From: Sinohyriopsis cumingii
Lineage: Eukaryota > Mollusca > Bivalvia > Unionida > Unionidae
Assembly: GCA_028554795.2 (NCBI GenBank)
Contig: JAPYKE020000555.1
Location: forward strand, 186,001-250,000
Direction of reading: 5' to 3'
DNA: 64,000 nt
In this document: positions 13,403 through 26,929 of the stretch, piece after piece
Layout: each line of letters opens with the position of its first letter
Numbering within the stretch: position 1 is the stretch's first letter
Program-made: the position numbers and the translations under genes
The notes under the pieces: generated by a model
Databases searched by the model: none
What the model saw: only the letters and a program-made list of their open reading frames with translations
What the model was told of the DNA's origin: nothing

Positions 13403-16400
13403 AATTGTACGCAACCATAATTATCCATGAAGGCAGAGTGTTAAGAAAGCATGTTTAGATGTCAACATCTTGACGTCAGAGATAACCATACCTTCACTAT
13501 GTCATGAGCGCCGAGCGCATAGATTATTTTTTCATAGACTCAGGTACTACATATCTCGAATACGATACAGTGTATAAAAAGCATGATGAAATAAGAGTCC
13601 AACGTACTTGGGATAAGAGTGAGGCACGCACACGGATATTCGACTGTGGTGCTTTTCCTTTAATGTTCCGTCAAGGAAGAGGGTCCAACTGTTGCAAACA
13701 AGTATTTCTGACTTTATTCCAAAGAGAAAATTAGTGGTGGTTTTTTGTACTCGTTGAAAATGGGTAACGTCTATTATTTTTAAATATAATCTCAGCAGAG
13801 TGCACATAGTATCCATCTTGGCATGCATTTTCCTCCATGTTTAAACCAAAAAATAAATCAACCAAACTAGTAATGTAAGACAACTTTCTTTGCACCAGTT
13901 TAGCGAGTGAGATAATGTGTTATTTACGTGTTCCATGAATGGTAATACTTAAGTATATTTACCACAAAATCTTGTACCCCCGCTTTATATATAAATGGCA
14001 TGAGATGGGCATTCAAGTAGTACTGCCCATTCGTCCTTCTTTCTATCCATCTGTCACATTTGTTTCTGCAAAATATCTCCCTTATTTATAAATAGTTATG
14101 AACAAAATAACACTTTGCTTAGTTCGATTATCATTTTGAGTAATAGTTTAGCAGGGCTATCGCCCATCATTTTCGGAACGACTCACTCTTTTCCCAGCCC
14201 CAAAAAATCCCTTAATTATTACTGCATTTTAGCAAAATATGGTGTGCAGCTTGGTGGCCTTAAAAGAACTTGATTGGAATTTTCTATGTCTTCGTTGATA
14301 TCTTGATGTTCACACCCACGCACTACTTTCTCTGCAAAATAAATCCCTGAAAATATTTAGATCTCAAAATATTTTATGTTTGATACTGATGAAAGCTTAT
14401 ATCATGTCAGTGGTTAGCATTGATTGTCATTATTTAGGGGTTGCTATGCAGGGACGCCTTCAACAATCAAACAAACGTCCTTAGGATCAGAATACGTTGG
14501 CATCACAAAAAATGGAAACATATACACGCATATGGTTGTCCGTCCAATAAGTGTTGCAACAACGTTTATGCTCACATTATAGCGACGGATGATGTAGGAA
14601 CGGTAACAATGGCAACGGCAACTATTATTATTCCAGATACCACTACGATTTCCACAACAACCCTTGTCACCGGGTATGAAAGTTTTATAGCAGAGAAGAG
14701 AAATGTGGCCTGGATTTTTGTGTGGAGTCTTGGGTGTAATTATTAATGGCGTTTTGTTCCAGTTGATTTGTACCATCAACCTTGAGGAGCACCAAAACTC
14801 AGCTTAAGACGGTAGGTGGTAATCAGTTCTGCAATGATTTTGCCTTTTTAATTTCAATTATGCACCAGTATATGACTCCTCAACTGCAAATAAAACAGGA
14901 GATTATAGACATTTTCTGTATATTTACAAACTGACGTATTCCTTTTGTAGATGGAGAGCAGCTGCAGTTTATTATATTAAGATTTTTCTGTTAGCCTGAA
15001 AGAGTCTGTACGCTCAAATTTCTTTTGCTGTTGTCGCAGAATTGTATAAATCCCTTTATTTATTAAATACATGTACTCGGGTTTCTTTTTTTTCTTCTTT
15101 CTTCTTTTTCTTTTTGTTGTTCTTGTTGTGTACAACGATACCCAAGGGTGATTTATATACAGTGTACAATATTTCGAAATTTTGAGTTCGGTTCAGCCTA
15201 TGCCGCACGTGCGAAGCGCTTTCGGTGGTTAGAACCGAATACTTTCAGCGCACAGACGATGTACGGCGGCATCTTCTGTGGATAAATGTCTCACCGTACG
15301 ACTAAATATACCCATTACGGTCTACATTAAGGACTTGCACATCTTCAGCTGTGAGTTATTTATTAATTTCTTGTGTAAAAGTTATAAATATTGTACTACC
15401 ACGTTTATTTTTGTATATTTTCTGTGAAGCATCGGCTTGCGTAGTATAATGCAAATATTTTCTATTCTTCTTTGCGACTTAACAAAAGATTTATATTAGC
15501 AATATAAAGTTGCATTTTTAAGAAACGTTTAGTACCGCGGATTCTTATCGGGCACGGGTAGGTTCAATTCTGAACCTGTGTACTGTTTTGTAATTATTGT
15601 GACGATAATGTAATGCATAGCTTACTGCAGGACATCAAAACATAAAAAAATTAAATTTAAACCATATTGTCTAGTATAAAAGTTCTAATAAAGTTTTTAA
15701 AATTAACAATTTTACATTTTTAAAACCAAATCTGAACAAGAAAACTGCAATTAAGAGTTATAAAGGTATGATCTTGAATATGGGAAATATCAAATTTAAA
15801 GGAATGGATATAAAAAAAGTAACTTCCTAGTCGAAAAATTGCAATAAAAACGAAAACAGGTGAAATCGAAAATATCAAAATTGAATAAGAACGGTAATTG
15901 AAGGATAAATTGAAAATAAGAACGAATAATTGAAAACTTAAAACACCACATTCGAAAATAACAACTGAAAATTAAAAAGTCAAAATTTAAAAACCACACC
16001 AAAAATGGGAAAACTGAAAATCTAACATTGAACATGAGAACTGAAAATAAGTACATGTACATGTACTGAATTCAAAATCGACTGGTGTGTGGCTTTATCC
16101 TCTTTTTTTTTTTATACATCTTACCCTTGGTTATTAGGTCTGGATATAGCTCTGTATCAATTGTTGTGTAGCTATCCCAAGCTTAAAACAAGTAGCTTAC
16201 ACTGGTATAACACTAACATATATATCAACGTGTTTTATGGATGAATAGACTGCTCATATGAGCAATATATCAGCTTTAGCATAGACCATACAAGAATCAA
16301 ATGCAAACTGTTCTGTAGCAAGATAAATATAGAGAAGAATATGAATTATTTCTGTTTTCACAAATTTCATAGAACCGGTATCTCACCTAACTCTGGCAAA

Positions 16401-16713
16401 TAGGGTGAACTACTTTCATCAACACTACAAAATAAACATCTCTTTATCAATTTAAATGAGGATACCAGCCCCATCTGACTAATGTTCTAAACTTAAGTAC
16501 GGGTTTTTCCCACATCAGGCTGTTTCTGTCAAAGAATCAGTTGATGAACACCTCAGACTTTCCGTCAAATAAATTACCTGATCACATTAATTTTGGATAA
16601 CTTTCTTTACTACCTCCGAATCCAGTCCTTCCGAAAATAAACAAAAAAACTTATTTCTGTCTAGATCATAAGGGTATCAACTCGTACTGGTTAACTCCCC
16701 TTTCTACCCTAAA
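13403..16713. other. Non-coding DNA
   Basis: Frames at 13504-13734 and 14441-14746 have no recognisable domain. At about 15,830-16,040 the plus strand is an A-rich degenerate repeat of GAAAAT/ACTGAAAAT-type words, which creates the Phe/Tyr-rich minus-strand frame there. No RNA gene was found. Confidence 0.5.
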
Positions 16714-16793
16714 GGTGTTGTTGCTGTAGGGTTTAACGCCATTTTTCAGCACACGATAGCCCAGTATTAATGGTGGAGGAAGAACCCGGTAAT
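16714..16793 (-). repeat. SINE family 1 fragment (3' part)
   Basis: The minus strand shows GGGTTCTTCCTCCACCATTA, a short internal deletion, then TATCGTGTGCTGAAAAATGG and CGTTAAACCCTACAGCAACA. The tRNA-like head is absent. Confidence 0.85.
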
Positions 16794-18478
16794 GGAGGCA
16801 TCATACGTCTTCACACCATCAGTTTTTATTGTGAAAACAGTAAATAAACGAGGGACACGGTGCTGTACTCTAAGTACCAATTACAAACTAAGATGAAACA
16901 CAGACATAACCAGACAAGTTATAACAATCTCCATTCTGCTCAAGTAAATGAAATTGCCACTAATAAATCCATGTTTAAACAAGCTCCTCATTCACTCCTG
17001 GAACCTCTTCCTCTGACTGAAACATTATTTTGAGCTTCATGATTGCAACAGCTGAATGACCAGTGACACAATAATGAAGCCAACCCATCTTCAGTTTCAA
17101 TTTCCAAATGTCAATTTTTTTTCTTCCTCTCTGAAGACCAAAAGTTAGCACCAGTCACAATCAAAAGAATCTGTTTTATGATCTCTGATACGTTCAAACT
17201 GCATGGAAGAGTTTTGGCTGAAACAAGGAAATCTCACTTGCGGTTAAATTCTGACATTATACATGCACACACATTGAAGCAGATATCATAGATGACTTGC
17301 AGTTTATGATAATGCTAACTGAATGAAGAGTAAGTGAGCTACATACAATATCCATAGATGCGAACTACATGCAGTTCCATTGTGAAGGATCGGTCTTTCT
17401 ATAGACACAACTTTGATCCTTCCTAAGAACAGCATGCTATCACTAGTCGGCCAAAAATAACTATTCCTTTCCTCTCCTTGAACAATCTGTTGAGAGAAGC
17501 AAAGATGCAGGACCCTGTAGGTACCCTCAGATGTTACCCGAGACTACAGTATCAGCATCAACTGTATAAAACTATTCCTCCCGCTGAAGGCATGAGTGCA
17601 AGACATAACCCCGCCCCCAAGTGCTGGCCTCTTGGCTAATGGGAGTCATTAAATCGGCGTACTGTTAAGTCTCACGGGATCAGGTACACTGAAGATTTCA
17701 GCTCACAAAATATGAGCAACATACATTAGCCTAGCACTGAATGTAATGTTTCAACACAGGACATACTTTGGTCAACTGATTGGTACAAACAGTCTGCCTT
17801 ATCTAGTTTTCATTTACATGACATGCCCTTGCTAAGGAGAGAATTGAATCATGACAGTGACCATTTCCCATTTATATAACTCACAACCTTTGACCTAGAC
17901 AAGAATTTGCCACTTTTTCGCCTGGGAAACTTTTGACACTGAGACAGTAATTAAGTGCAGAAGCCCACAGGGATCTCCCACGCACGTGTACAAATTGTCT
18001 CTTATCATTCTCCTTCTGTGTAACAGAGGTAGAGGTAAGATGCTCAGCATTTTCTCCTACTCATACCTCTTCTCCTAATGTAATGTAATCATATATTTGA
18101 TGAAGAAAGCATTTTTTTTAATAAAGTATAAATCTCCTATAGTAGTTTCCTTATCATATAACAAACAATCCTTCCCACCCTTCCCCAAAAATGCCAGCGT
18201 CCTTTAAGGTGTAATGCTGATGAAAAATAAACGTGGTTCAAATCAATGTTAGTCACCTAGCAGGTAGAAAAAGAATTAAACCTGTAAGAGTTGCTTGCCT
18301 TGTTCTACATAATATATATATATAAAGACATTTTTCCATCTTTCTGGGAGAGCTGGATTACGTGTTGGGAAAGAGAGTTCTTCTAATGTAATGTTAGCAG
18401 TTAAGTATTATGAGTGAAATATAATTTGTGAAGAAAAACAATTGATTTCATATAATTCTATCATTCTTATATACTATA
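16794..18478. other. Non-coding DNA
   Basis: No frame of note on either strand. An AATAAA on the minus strand near 16,825 could end a minus-strand transcript, but no coding exon was identified upstream of it. Confidence 0.4.
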
Positions 18479-19975
18479 TAATAATAATAATAATAATGAG
18501 GACTTTGTATAGTGCCTAATCTTTAGAAGCTCTAAGCGCTTTACAACGTTAAACACCTGTAACAAAAAAAAACATAATGATATGATTACAAAAAACAAAC
18601 ACCATGAAATTAGAAAAACATTAAAAAAAATTAAAAAAACATGCTGAAAATATTTCAGGTAGGAAACATTAATAGGTCTTTAAGTTTGTTCATGCAGTTG
18701 AAATAAGAGTTTTAAGAGCACTCTTGAATGAGATCACTGTCTTTGTGTCCAAGTTAAGTGGGCAATTCATTCCACGTTGCTGGGACCTGGTATGCAAAAG
18801 AATGTTGTCCATATGACTTCGTTTTCATGGTGGGAATAATGAGTATACGATTGTCAGAAGAGAAGCGTAAGTATCTTGCTGGTGTGTACACACGGGTGAG
18901 GTCAGAGAGGTATGTTGGACTAGAGTCCGACAGTGAAACGTAGCACAGAGCACACATTTTGTGTTTGATTCTGGATCAAATGGATAGCCAGTGTAGGGTA
19001 CATAGCAGCGGCGAGGTGGGCTCTAATCATGGTACTTTAAGTATGATACAAACAGCTGTGTTTTAAACTTTTTGAAGTTTCTAGAGTAGATATTGAGATA
19101 AACCAGACAGAATTGAGTTACAATAGTCCAGTCTTGAAAGTACTAATGAACACACAAGTGTTTTAGTGGCATCAACTGAAAGATATTTGCAAATGGAGCT
19201 GATGCATCTCAACTCAAGTTATGCAGCTTTGCATATGTTCATGACATGTTGGTGCAATGTGAGAGTACTCTCCAGAGTAACACCTAGGTTTCGTACTGAC
19301 TCTATGAATTTAATGTTGGTGTTGCTGATATGTATTGTTTGAGGTAAAGGATGTGAATGAGAAAGTCTTTGTGCTGTGATCAGAATGCCTTCAGTTTTAT
19401 CATCATTCATCTGCAGCTTGTCACATGTCATCCATGATTACACATCAGAAATGCACCTCTCTACACCTTGGATGGTAGCATCAACTTCAGATGGGTAGCT
19501 AGATTTGTATATTTGGATGTCATCAGCATACAGTTGGTGAGACACTGCATGATGATCTATGACACTTGAGAGCAGCTGAGTGTAGAGAATAAAGAGAACA
19601 AGTCGAATAACAGACCCCTGTCAAACACCACAACATAAATTAACTGAGCTGGAGTGTATTCCATTTGCAGATACAATTTGTGTCCTGTTGACCAAGTAGG
19701 ACTTGAACCACAGTAAGGCTGTATCATGAATGCCAAATACATGTTGGAGACGGTGAACTAATATGTCATGGTCTATTGTTTCAAATGCTGAAGACAAATC
19801 ATGGAGGGTGAGGACTGTAATCTTTCCGCTATCCAAAGCCGAGAGAATGTCATTAACTACTTTTAGAAGAATAGTTTCAGTACTGTGGCAAGAGAGATAT
19901 GCAGACTGTACACTGCTAAAAAGACTGTAACATACTGTTACATACAATCTTCTGGCATTGATTTTTAACATCTGA
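18479..19975 (-). pseudogene. CR1-like retrotransposon relic, copy C (longest)
   Basis: Read from 19975 downward the minus strand gives, across several frames, an RT palm start (SGKITVLTLHDLSSAFETIDHDIL near 19,770-19,830) and FKSYLVNRTQIVSANGIHS. An intact YADD box follows at about 19,525-19,540 (QLYADDIQIYKS). Next come MNDDKTEGILIT (19,390-19,420), RNLGVTL, SRLDYCNSILSGLSQYLL, and the C-terminal KTKSYGQHSFAYQVPATWNEL (18,757-18,830). Stops and frameshifts interrupt all parts. The 3' UTR ends in the shared signature (18,505-18,550) and a (TTA)n tail at 18,479-18,498. It is non-functional but the best-preserved copy in the window. Confidence 0.9.
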
Positions 19976-20102
19976 ACATTAAAAAAATGGTGACTGTACC
20001 AATTATGAGATGAAAGTTCTAGAAGGACATGTCATCAATATCATATTACAGACATAAAATCACAAAACAACAAATTATAAATCCCTACACATACGCACTA
20101 TG

Positions 20103-20305
20103 CAACTGTTGTTATGGATTTAATGCCATTTTTCAGGACATGATTGGCTACACATGGTGGCAAGTATATTTGATGGAGGAAAAACCACTAACCCATGGAA
20201 AGCTACTGGCAAGCTTTCTCTCATACCCATTTTGGCCAAGCCGAAAACTCAAACTCATGAGAGCCGGGATGTCAATGCCTTGGACCACTTGGCCACCCAG
20301 GGCCC
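20103..20305 (-). repeat. SINE family 1, diverged copy
   Basis: The minus strand keeps the order of the family: GTGGCCAAGTGGTCCAAGGC, a degraded B box, AGCTTGCCAGTAGCTTTCC, AATGGCATTAAATCC, with the (CAA)n tail reduced. No target duplication was recognised, so it is old. Confidence 0.8.
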
Positions 20306-23300
20306 ATCTACGTAGCCTTAACAGTGACGTTGGGCCATTTTCTTTTTACAATGCAATGTACATATATATAAAGTACAGTCAAGGATATGACAAAGTGTCC
20401 CGTCTATACTAAGCCAGTACACTGATGTGCTGTGCAGTTTGTAAAGTTCTGAAACCAATTGTTGAATAAAATGCAAAAAAAGTATAAGTTCTTATGCATG
20501 CTATAATTTGTTGTAAAACAAATACTGCACCATTACACTGAATAAGAATGAAAATCCAGCACTTAAAATTCAGAAATCCTGAAGCATGGAGAAAAAAAAT
20601 CAAATGCACAATAAATGAAAAATTATTTGGAATTATAAATGTTAATGCACTAACATGCAAAAGTGTCCATAATGAACAGGTGCCTGCTAAACAGAGGTGT
20701 CTGCTAAGGTAGGTTACACTGTATTTAGTACTAAATTAAAAACTATCAGAAGTATACATTTAAAACAAGGGTCAGAAATGGGTTTGCCAACATGCATTTT
20801 CAGATATTTTCATTTTTTGTTACACTTAAAAGTTGAGCCAAAATTAGACAGGCCCTTTAAAGAAAAATAATTATACAATGAAGTGTACATTATCACTTCT
20901 CAATCAACATTTTTTTGTTTTATAGCAGATCCAATTCAAAGATATTTTTGGTAGACCTATGTCACAAATGATATCCAAGCAATCATACCACTTTTTTATT
21001 GACAGTAACTGATCAAAGCGGGTAATGACTTAAGTAACCTATTCTTTTGGGATCAACCCAAGAACGATCATAATAGATGTACTTTAAGTCTAAATACATG
21101 ACAAGAAGTTTAAATTTTAATTTTAAAAAAATCATGCCAACGCAAAGGAGAGTGATCAAAATATTATCTTACTTTTAACTTTACATATAAAAAAAAATTG
21201 TTTCATTACAAGCAATTCACCATAACCATTTCATTTTTTTCTAAACAGTTATGGTGATGTGCTAACTAAATATCTGAAACCATAATTTACATGTAGGAAC
21301 TTTTTACTTAATATTGCTACTTACATAAACCAATCTTTCATCAAAGTTTCATTGAAATACATTACTGCACGAAATGGAAATGCAAAGCTGGAACTTTTCA
21401 TTATCAGTGATACTGAACTTCAAGCTCTGATCCTTCAGTGTCCTCCCTGCCCTCCATCACTGAATATGTTTCTTCCTTAAGTTAAGAAGGATGAGTGAAA
21501 TTCTATGCAAGTTTTATTGAAATTTCTAAATTCAAACGTTTACATCTATATTGCAGTAAAAATTGAACTGTATAAAGTTATATTGTCTCGAGTTGGAAAA
21601 ATTATATTTTTCAATACACAAGCTTTGAAAATTCATTACCTGAACAAGTCTAATGCAATTTTTAAACAGTGATTATCCCAGAGATCATTCACACTTTCTA
21701 AAAATAAGCATATGGTCTTTTTCAAAGTATTGTATATTTTATTTTGTTGCACATTTATCAAGAGTTGGCTATAAAAGTGAATCACAATTAGGCAAAACAG
21801 GTACCAGGTTACCACATGTAGTGGATGGGGGGATAAGAATTGCTTTGTAACGGGGAGAAACAGACAAATGAGAATGTGACATGGGTTAACCTAAGAAATT
21901 ATATTCATCCACCAAAAAAAAAAATCATAATACAGTCAAACCTGTCCAAAGCAGCCACTATGGGAAAAATGGGTGACCTCTGTTGATAGGTTAATTTCTC
22001 ATACTTGGTTAATGATAAACACTATGCATCAAACACTGTTAGCATTATTAGTAGCAGTAGTAGGTTGTTATCAAGATATTTAGTTCAGCACTATTCAGCA
22101 AAAAATAATAAAAGTTCCACACAAGATTACTGTATCTTCAATTTAATCTAACATGTACATTAAATCAGTGACTATGATAATAATGTCTGTTAAAACCAGT
22201 CTGCAAATTTAAATATACCTCCATCAAATCAATAAAACTTAATACAAGTGTGTATATTGCACTCACTGATACAACTCTTCCTCTCTTACACATGCAAACA
22301 GTCTAATATCAAAATCAGTAGAAACAGAGCTTATGGTAAATAAAATTGATTACATCAAAATTTCAATACAGAAAACTTATGCCATAATAAATGAATATGG
22401 AGAGATCAGGCACCTAAAACTAATTTCATTACTAATTATTAGCTCACCTATGACTAAAACACACAGGCCTGCAGTTTTGCTATGCCATCCAGTGTAATGA
22501 GGCATGTAAACTGGTCTTTACACATGTTAAGCAGTTGCCCAAACTCAGATATCAAAAGACAATTGGCTTTTTTAAGAAGCCTTTGATTAATGGAAAATGA
22601 CAAGACACTTTTTGGGGCTATTGTTAGCAACATGCGAACCAAAATGTCATCTGCCTTTTACACATCAAGATTTGTATACATCAAAAAAATGCCTGAAATA
22701 TCCACTCTTCTACAATAAACCTTAAATACTGCTTTGTGATGCTATGATATTTTGTGATAAATGTGAAATGCAATGTATTTTACCCTGAATGACCATGACC
22801 TTATAATACAATATGCACATTGTATCTCTACCTGGGGATAATGTTTTTCAAGCTCCTTAGACAGCTTTGATTCAAAGTCTTAAAATAACAACTAACAATT
22901 ACATATCATATCTTACACTCTGGATTAATGATATTCTCATCAAAGATGCTTCACTTATACCTAATAATCCTTTGGATCTGAGTTCACCTGACTCTTCTGA
23001 CTACACAACTACTTTTTCCACTATCCTGTAATTGAATTGTTTGGACTCTCTCCTTTACAGTAAAAAAAACCTTTGAATCTACTATATTACCTCGTTATCA
23101 TCAATCCCTTTTTCCCAGCTGAGTATGTGATTGATGATCATTCAAAATATTTGTATACCAAGAACACTATTTTAAATTAAATCACATATATGTCAACACA
23201 TTTCTTTTTTTGTTTTTCAATGTCATTTTCCATCAACTAATTTTATCCTTGGTTTCAAAATGAATTTATATGCAACAAACTAGCTGACTCTGAATTTATG

Positions 23301-25511
23301 CATTTATTTGGTACTCTTTTATTTATATATTTTAGCCATTTCTCTACTTATCTGCCACCTCGACTTTCTTATAAGTAGGTATAATTTCAATTATTCTAAC
23401 AAGTGTTACAATATGATCATTAGTTAAAATTTGTGTTGACACCATTACTATCATATTAAAGACCTTCATGACAAATAGGTAAATTAATTAGGGATGAGAG
23501 ATAAAGTTTCATGATTTGAAACATTTAATAGCTCTGCATGTATATTAAGTTTTTCTCTACCTGTGCATGTACATATCTGTGTGTGTGTGTGTTTGTGTGT
23601 GTGATCCATATATTTGTATCGACAAGAAAAAACACTGAACTCTAATGAAAAGTAAATGAAGGAAGCTGACACTACAATTCTGATAACCATGACACAATTT
23701 CTCAGATATACAGCCCTGCCTTTGTTCATAATTTGAAACTGACACGTGCAATCTCAGTATGTAAGAATGTAAAAGATAACATTAATAAGCAAATACAAAA
23801 CCCAAGTCAGGATGAAATTATGCTAATTAAAATGCAAGTCAAAATTACTTTAAATTTAGTTCTTGTTCCATGATTTTGTATAGTTTCATGATTTTAAACA
23901 TACAATAGTATTTCGTTTATATTATACATTTATTTCCATGCAGTGGTACATGTGTTTGTGCTGGGTTTTATCTCTCCTTTGATGTATTTTTGTTGAAATG
24001 CCATTAGAACATGCTGATAAAATCTTGTACAATAACTCTGCAATTATAACAGGTATGCACATGTCATTGCATGCCAATATGATATTTGCTGTGACTGTCT
24101 GCATTTTTTAAAATTAATTTCTTTCTATGTGGGAGGCCAGTATGTCCTATCACAGCTTTACTACTAAGAAAATGTATCTATAATGTTTCTGTAAACTAGC
24201 GTTTTCATTTTTATCCTAATGCATCAGCAACAAACATGAGAGGCAATGATCATGGTAAATGAATTTCATTTCTGATCCATGGGTCCAAAGGTTGCCTCTA
24301 ACTGGAGGAGCTTTATTACTGTGGCAATTGTGAAATACAATATGGTGTCAAGGCAAAATAAAATTAATTTGGATATGTTATGTAAAGGCAACACATTTAA
24401 TAAAAAACTTCAAAACTTAAACTCATAATTTAATTTAGTTCTTTGTAAATGTCCATGTCATCACATCTACATTAAACAGTTGTGATTTAAATTCTTTTGT
24501 TACACTACATAGCATATTTGTAGTTAACCCCAACCCCCATAAACTTGAATTGTAAAACCTAAGTCACGAAAACAACATTTATGAATTTAAAGTAATGACA
24601 GAGTTAGTTTACTTGCCTTCATACAACTTATCTGAGAATCCACAATGAATCAAAACTCACTAATCTGACAACACATCCTTAATGGGCACCCAATAAATAG
24701 TTTAAAAAATTCTTGAACAGCTAAAGTCATATTGCCAATTCTACTTACATAATGCTTAAATTGTGAAGCAAACATTTTATTGACAATATGTTCAGGCACC
24801 ATATTATGAATAAAAAGTGTAAAACAGGGATTCAATCGGGATATGGTATGAATGGGATTTGATCACTCACTAAAATGTGTAAGAAAAAAACTAAGTTCTT
24901 TAAATAATAGAGTATTACTTCCACTGTTAAAGTAGATGATGACTATGTGAACTTCTCAAGTATATGTTTATATATGGGTCATTCAAATCAAATGCATAAT
25001 GAGAGCAGTTCATGGAAATACTCAAATGCCACAGTAATAGGCATGAGAGTAATAATAAATCACAGTATATGTTGCAAGTAATCAAATGTTTTATTGATTC
25101 AGAGACTACTTTTGTTTGTACTACTTTTTTTTAAAATACTGATCATGGATAAATTAACCTGCTTGCTTCATTTCCTAAGGAATTGATGCTGTTTTATTAA
25201 CGAGGTCTTTTTGTTGTTGGTTAGGTCCACTCCCATTAAATGCACTCGAAGACATCCCCATTGAAGGGCACCAGCAGTGTAAAGTGATCAAAACCTCAGT
25301 GTCTAATCTGTGTGAGATGATTTTGGTTCCAAATTTTATATTTTGCATCTTATTACAGCAGAACTATTTATAAGTCATAAATTCCACAAAATAAAAAAAC
25401 TAAATGTTAAAACAATGAATTCATAGACAAATGTATAAATCTATATTTCTAATTAAATTGACCACCCCTCTTAACTGAAGCTAATGGAAAGAGTAGTAGC
25501 AGTCGTAATAG
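20306..25511. other. Non-coding DNA with minor repeats
   Basis: A sequence at 21,931-21,985 (TACAGTCAAACCTGTCCAAA) and an opposite-facing related end at about 20,690-20,721 (GGTAGGTTACACTGTA) look like terminal pieces of one dispersed repeat family. A (TG)n run lies at 23,577-23,602. The minus frame 22,454-22,642 is bounded by splice-like sequences but matches nothing recognised. No other feature was found. Confidence 0.4.
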
Positions 25512-26710
25512 CATAGCTGCCAACCTTCCAGGCTCACAATTAGTGAAAATAGGGATAAAAAATCGTGAATTTGGACGTGAATTAGTGAAAAATACCATGA
25601 CAATAACTCCATCCACTCTGACTGTCAATACTACACTATATCAAGTTCGCAATATAAAACTAAATCACTACATATATGCAGAAATATTTATTTATCAAGA
25701 CATGATACTGTGGCAGATTTGAACTTCCTCAACTGCTTTAATTGATCGTAAATTTGTTTTCTAAACAGTTCAGACTTCTTGCCTGCTGGTTGATCTTGGT
25801 GACTAAAATTGCTGACAAATTTTCTGCAGCTAAGGAGGCCCTAAAGTCTGTCTTATTTTTCCTCACTAGAAAAATACTCTTTCGCTGTCACTGTTGCTGT
25901 GAGGAATGCACAGGAGCTGCAGCACTTTTGGTTCTTCCACAGGAAAATTTGGAAGTGATTTTAAAGTCTGGGAACATTTGTCAGAACAAATGTTTAGCAT
26001 GGTCTCCAGCTGATAAAGGTAGAATGTGTTCGAAAAGAAAACTCACAAATAATGCTTCAGCGTTGGTAGCCTGCAGGTCTTCCGCTGATGGCTTAAAATA
26101 TTCCAGAGCTGAAATCTGCTAATTCTTAATTTTCCCAACTTCTACGTGTTTTTTGCAACCGAAATGCTTCTACACATCATCTCTGCGATGGCACACTGAA
26201 TGCAAAAAGCATGATGAATATCAATGTTTAATGGCAGAATGCACGGCCAATTTTTGATATATTCCAAATTAAACTTCACTTTTTGAGAAATACATTTCTT
26301 TTTCCTTGGTGGTGAAGACATTTTCAAAATCTTACATGCGATGCCGAACGGTAACTCAAATCAGTGTTGGTGATGCATACAAGGAGCAAAATTCCTGTTA
26401 GGCCACAGTTTCTCTCAAAAGCATTTGTAAAACTACTCTTATACATATAGATTAAAATAGGCTAAAATGCTTGCTACCGGGTCAACTGTACTAATGGGCT
26501 GTAGATCTACTAATATTGTGACCAGCAGTACCGGACCGTTTCGGCAACTGCGAATATCACGACTAGCGCTTAACGGGAAATCGGTTATTTATTAAAGATT
26601 TAAAATAATTGAGGATTGAAAAATACGTGAATTTTTGGCTTGTGGCATGAATCTGTGAATCGCTGAAAGTTGTGAAACTCGCACCAAATTTGTGAGGGTT
26701 GGCAACTATG
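25512..26710 (-). mobile_element. Internally deleted hAT transposon (BED finger plus hATC relic)
   Basis: Imperfect terminal inverted repeats, CATAGCTGCCAACCTTC at the left and its partner GGTTGGCAACTATG at the right, bound about 1.2 kb. On the minus strand the N-terminal part at 26,150-26,327 reads PPRKKKCISQKVKFNLEYIKNW, AFCIQC and, after a frameshift, KHFGCKKHVE, which is the BED zinc-finger layout of hAT proteins. At 25,740-25,900 the C-terminal hAT dimerisation segment is visible (SERVF, RKNKTDFRASLAAENLSA, LVTKINQQAGK). The catalytic core between them is missing. TAATAG lies on both sides, but a clean 8-bp duplication was not verified. Confidence 0.82.
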
Positions 26711-26929
26711 TAATAGTAGTAGTATAGGGTTTAACAACAAATCAACACAATACTGGCTATATGATGCAAATTAAAAGTAATGTTCTAAAAATTTAAATAT
26801 AAAGAATTGCAAATAAACCAGGAAGATAAAGCCTTCCAATTAAGCACAAATGTAAGTTACTTCATTCGAAATTTTAAAAGCTACAAATGTAAAAAAAAAT
26901 TGAAGTGTATATAAAAAAATATAAAATAA

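Noticed and set aside
14441..14779. Open frames on both strands, one with a short cysteine cluster (GCPSNKCCNN)
   Set aside because: The frame starts at TTG, has no signal peptide and matches nothing recognised. Chance is more likely than a small cysteine-rich secreted peptide.
26705..26790. GGGTTTAACAACAAATC resembling a SINE tail next to the hAT element
   Set aside because: The rest of the SINE body is not recognisable, so similarity is limited to a few common words.
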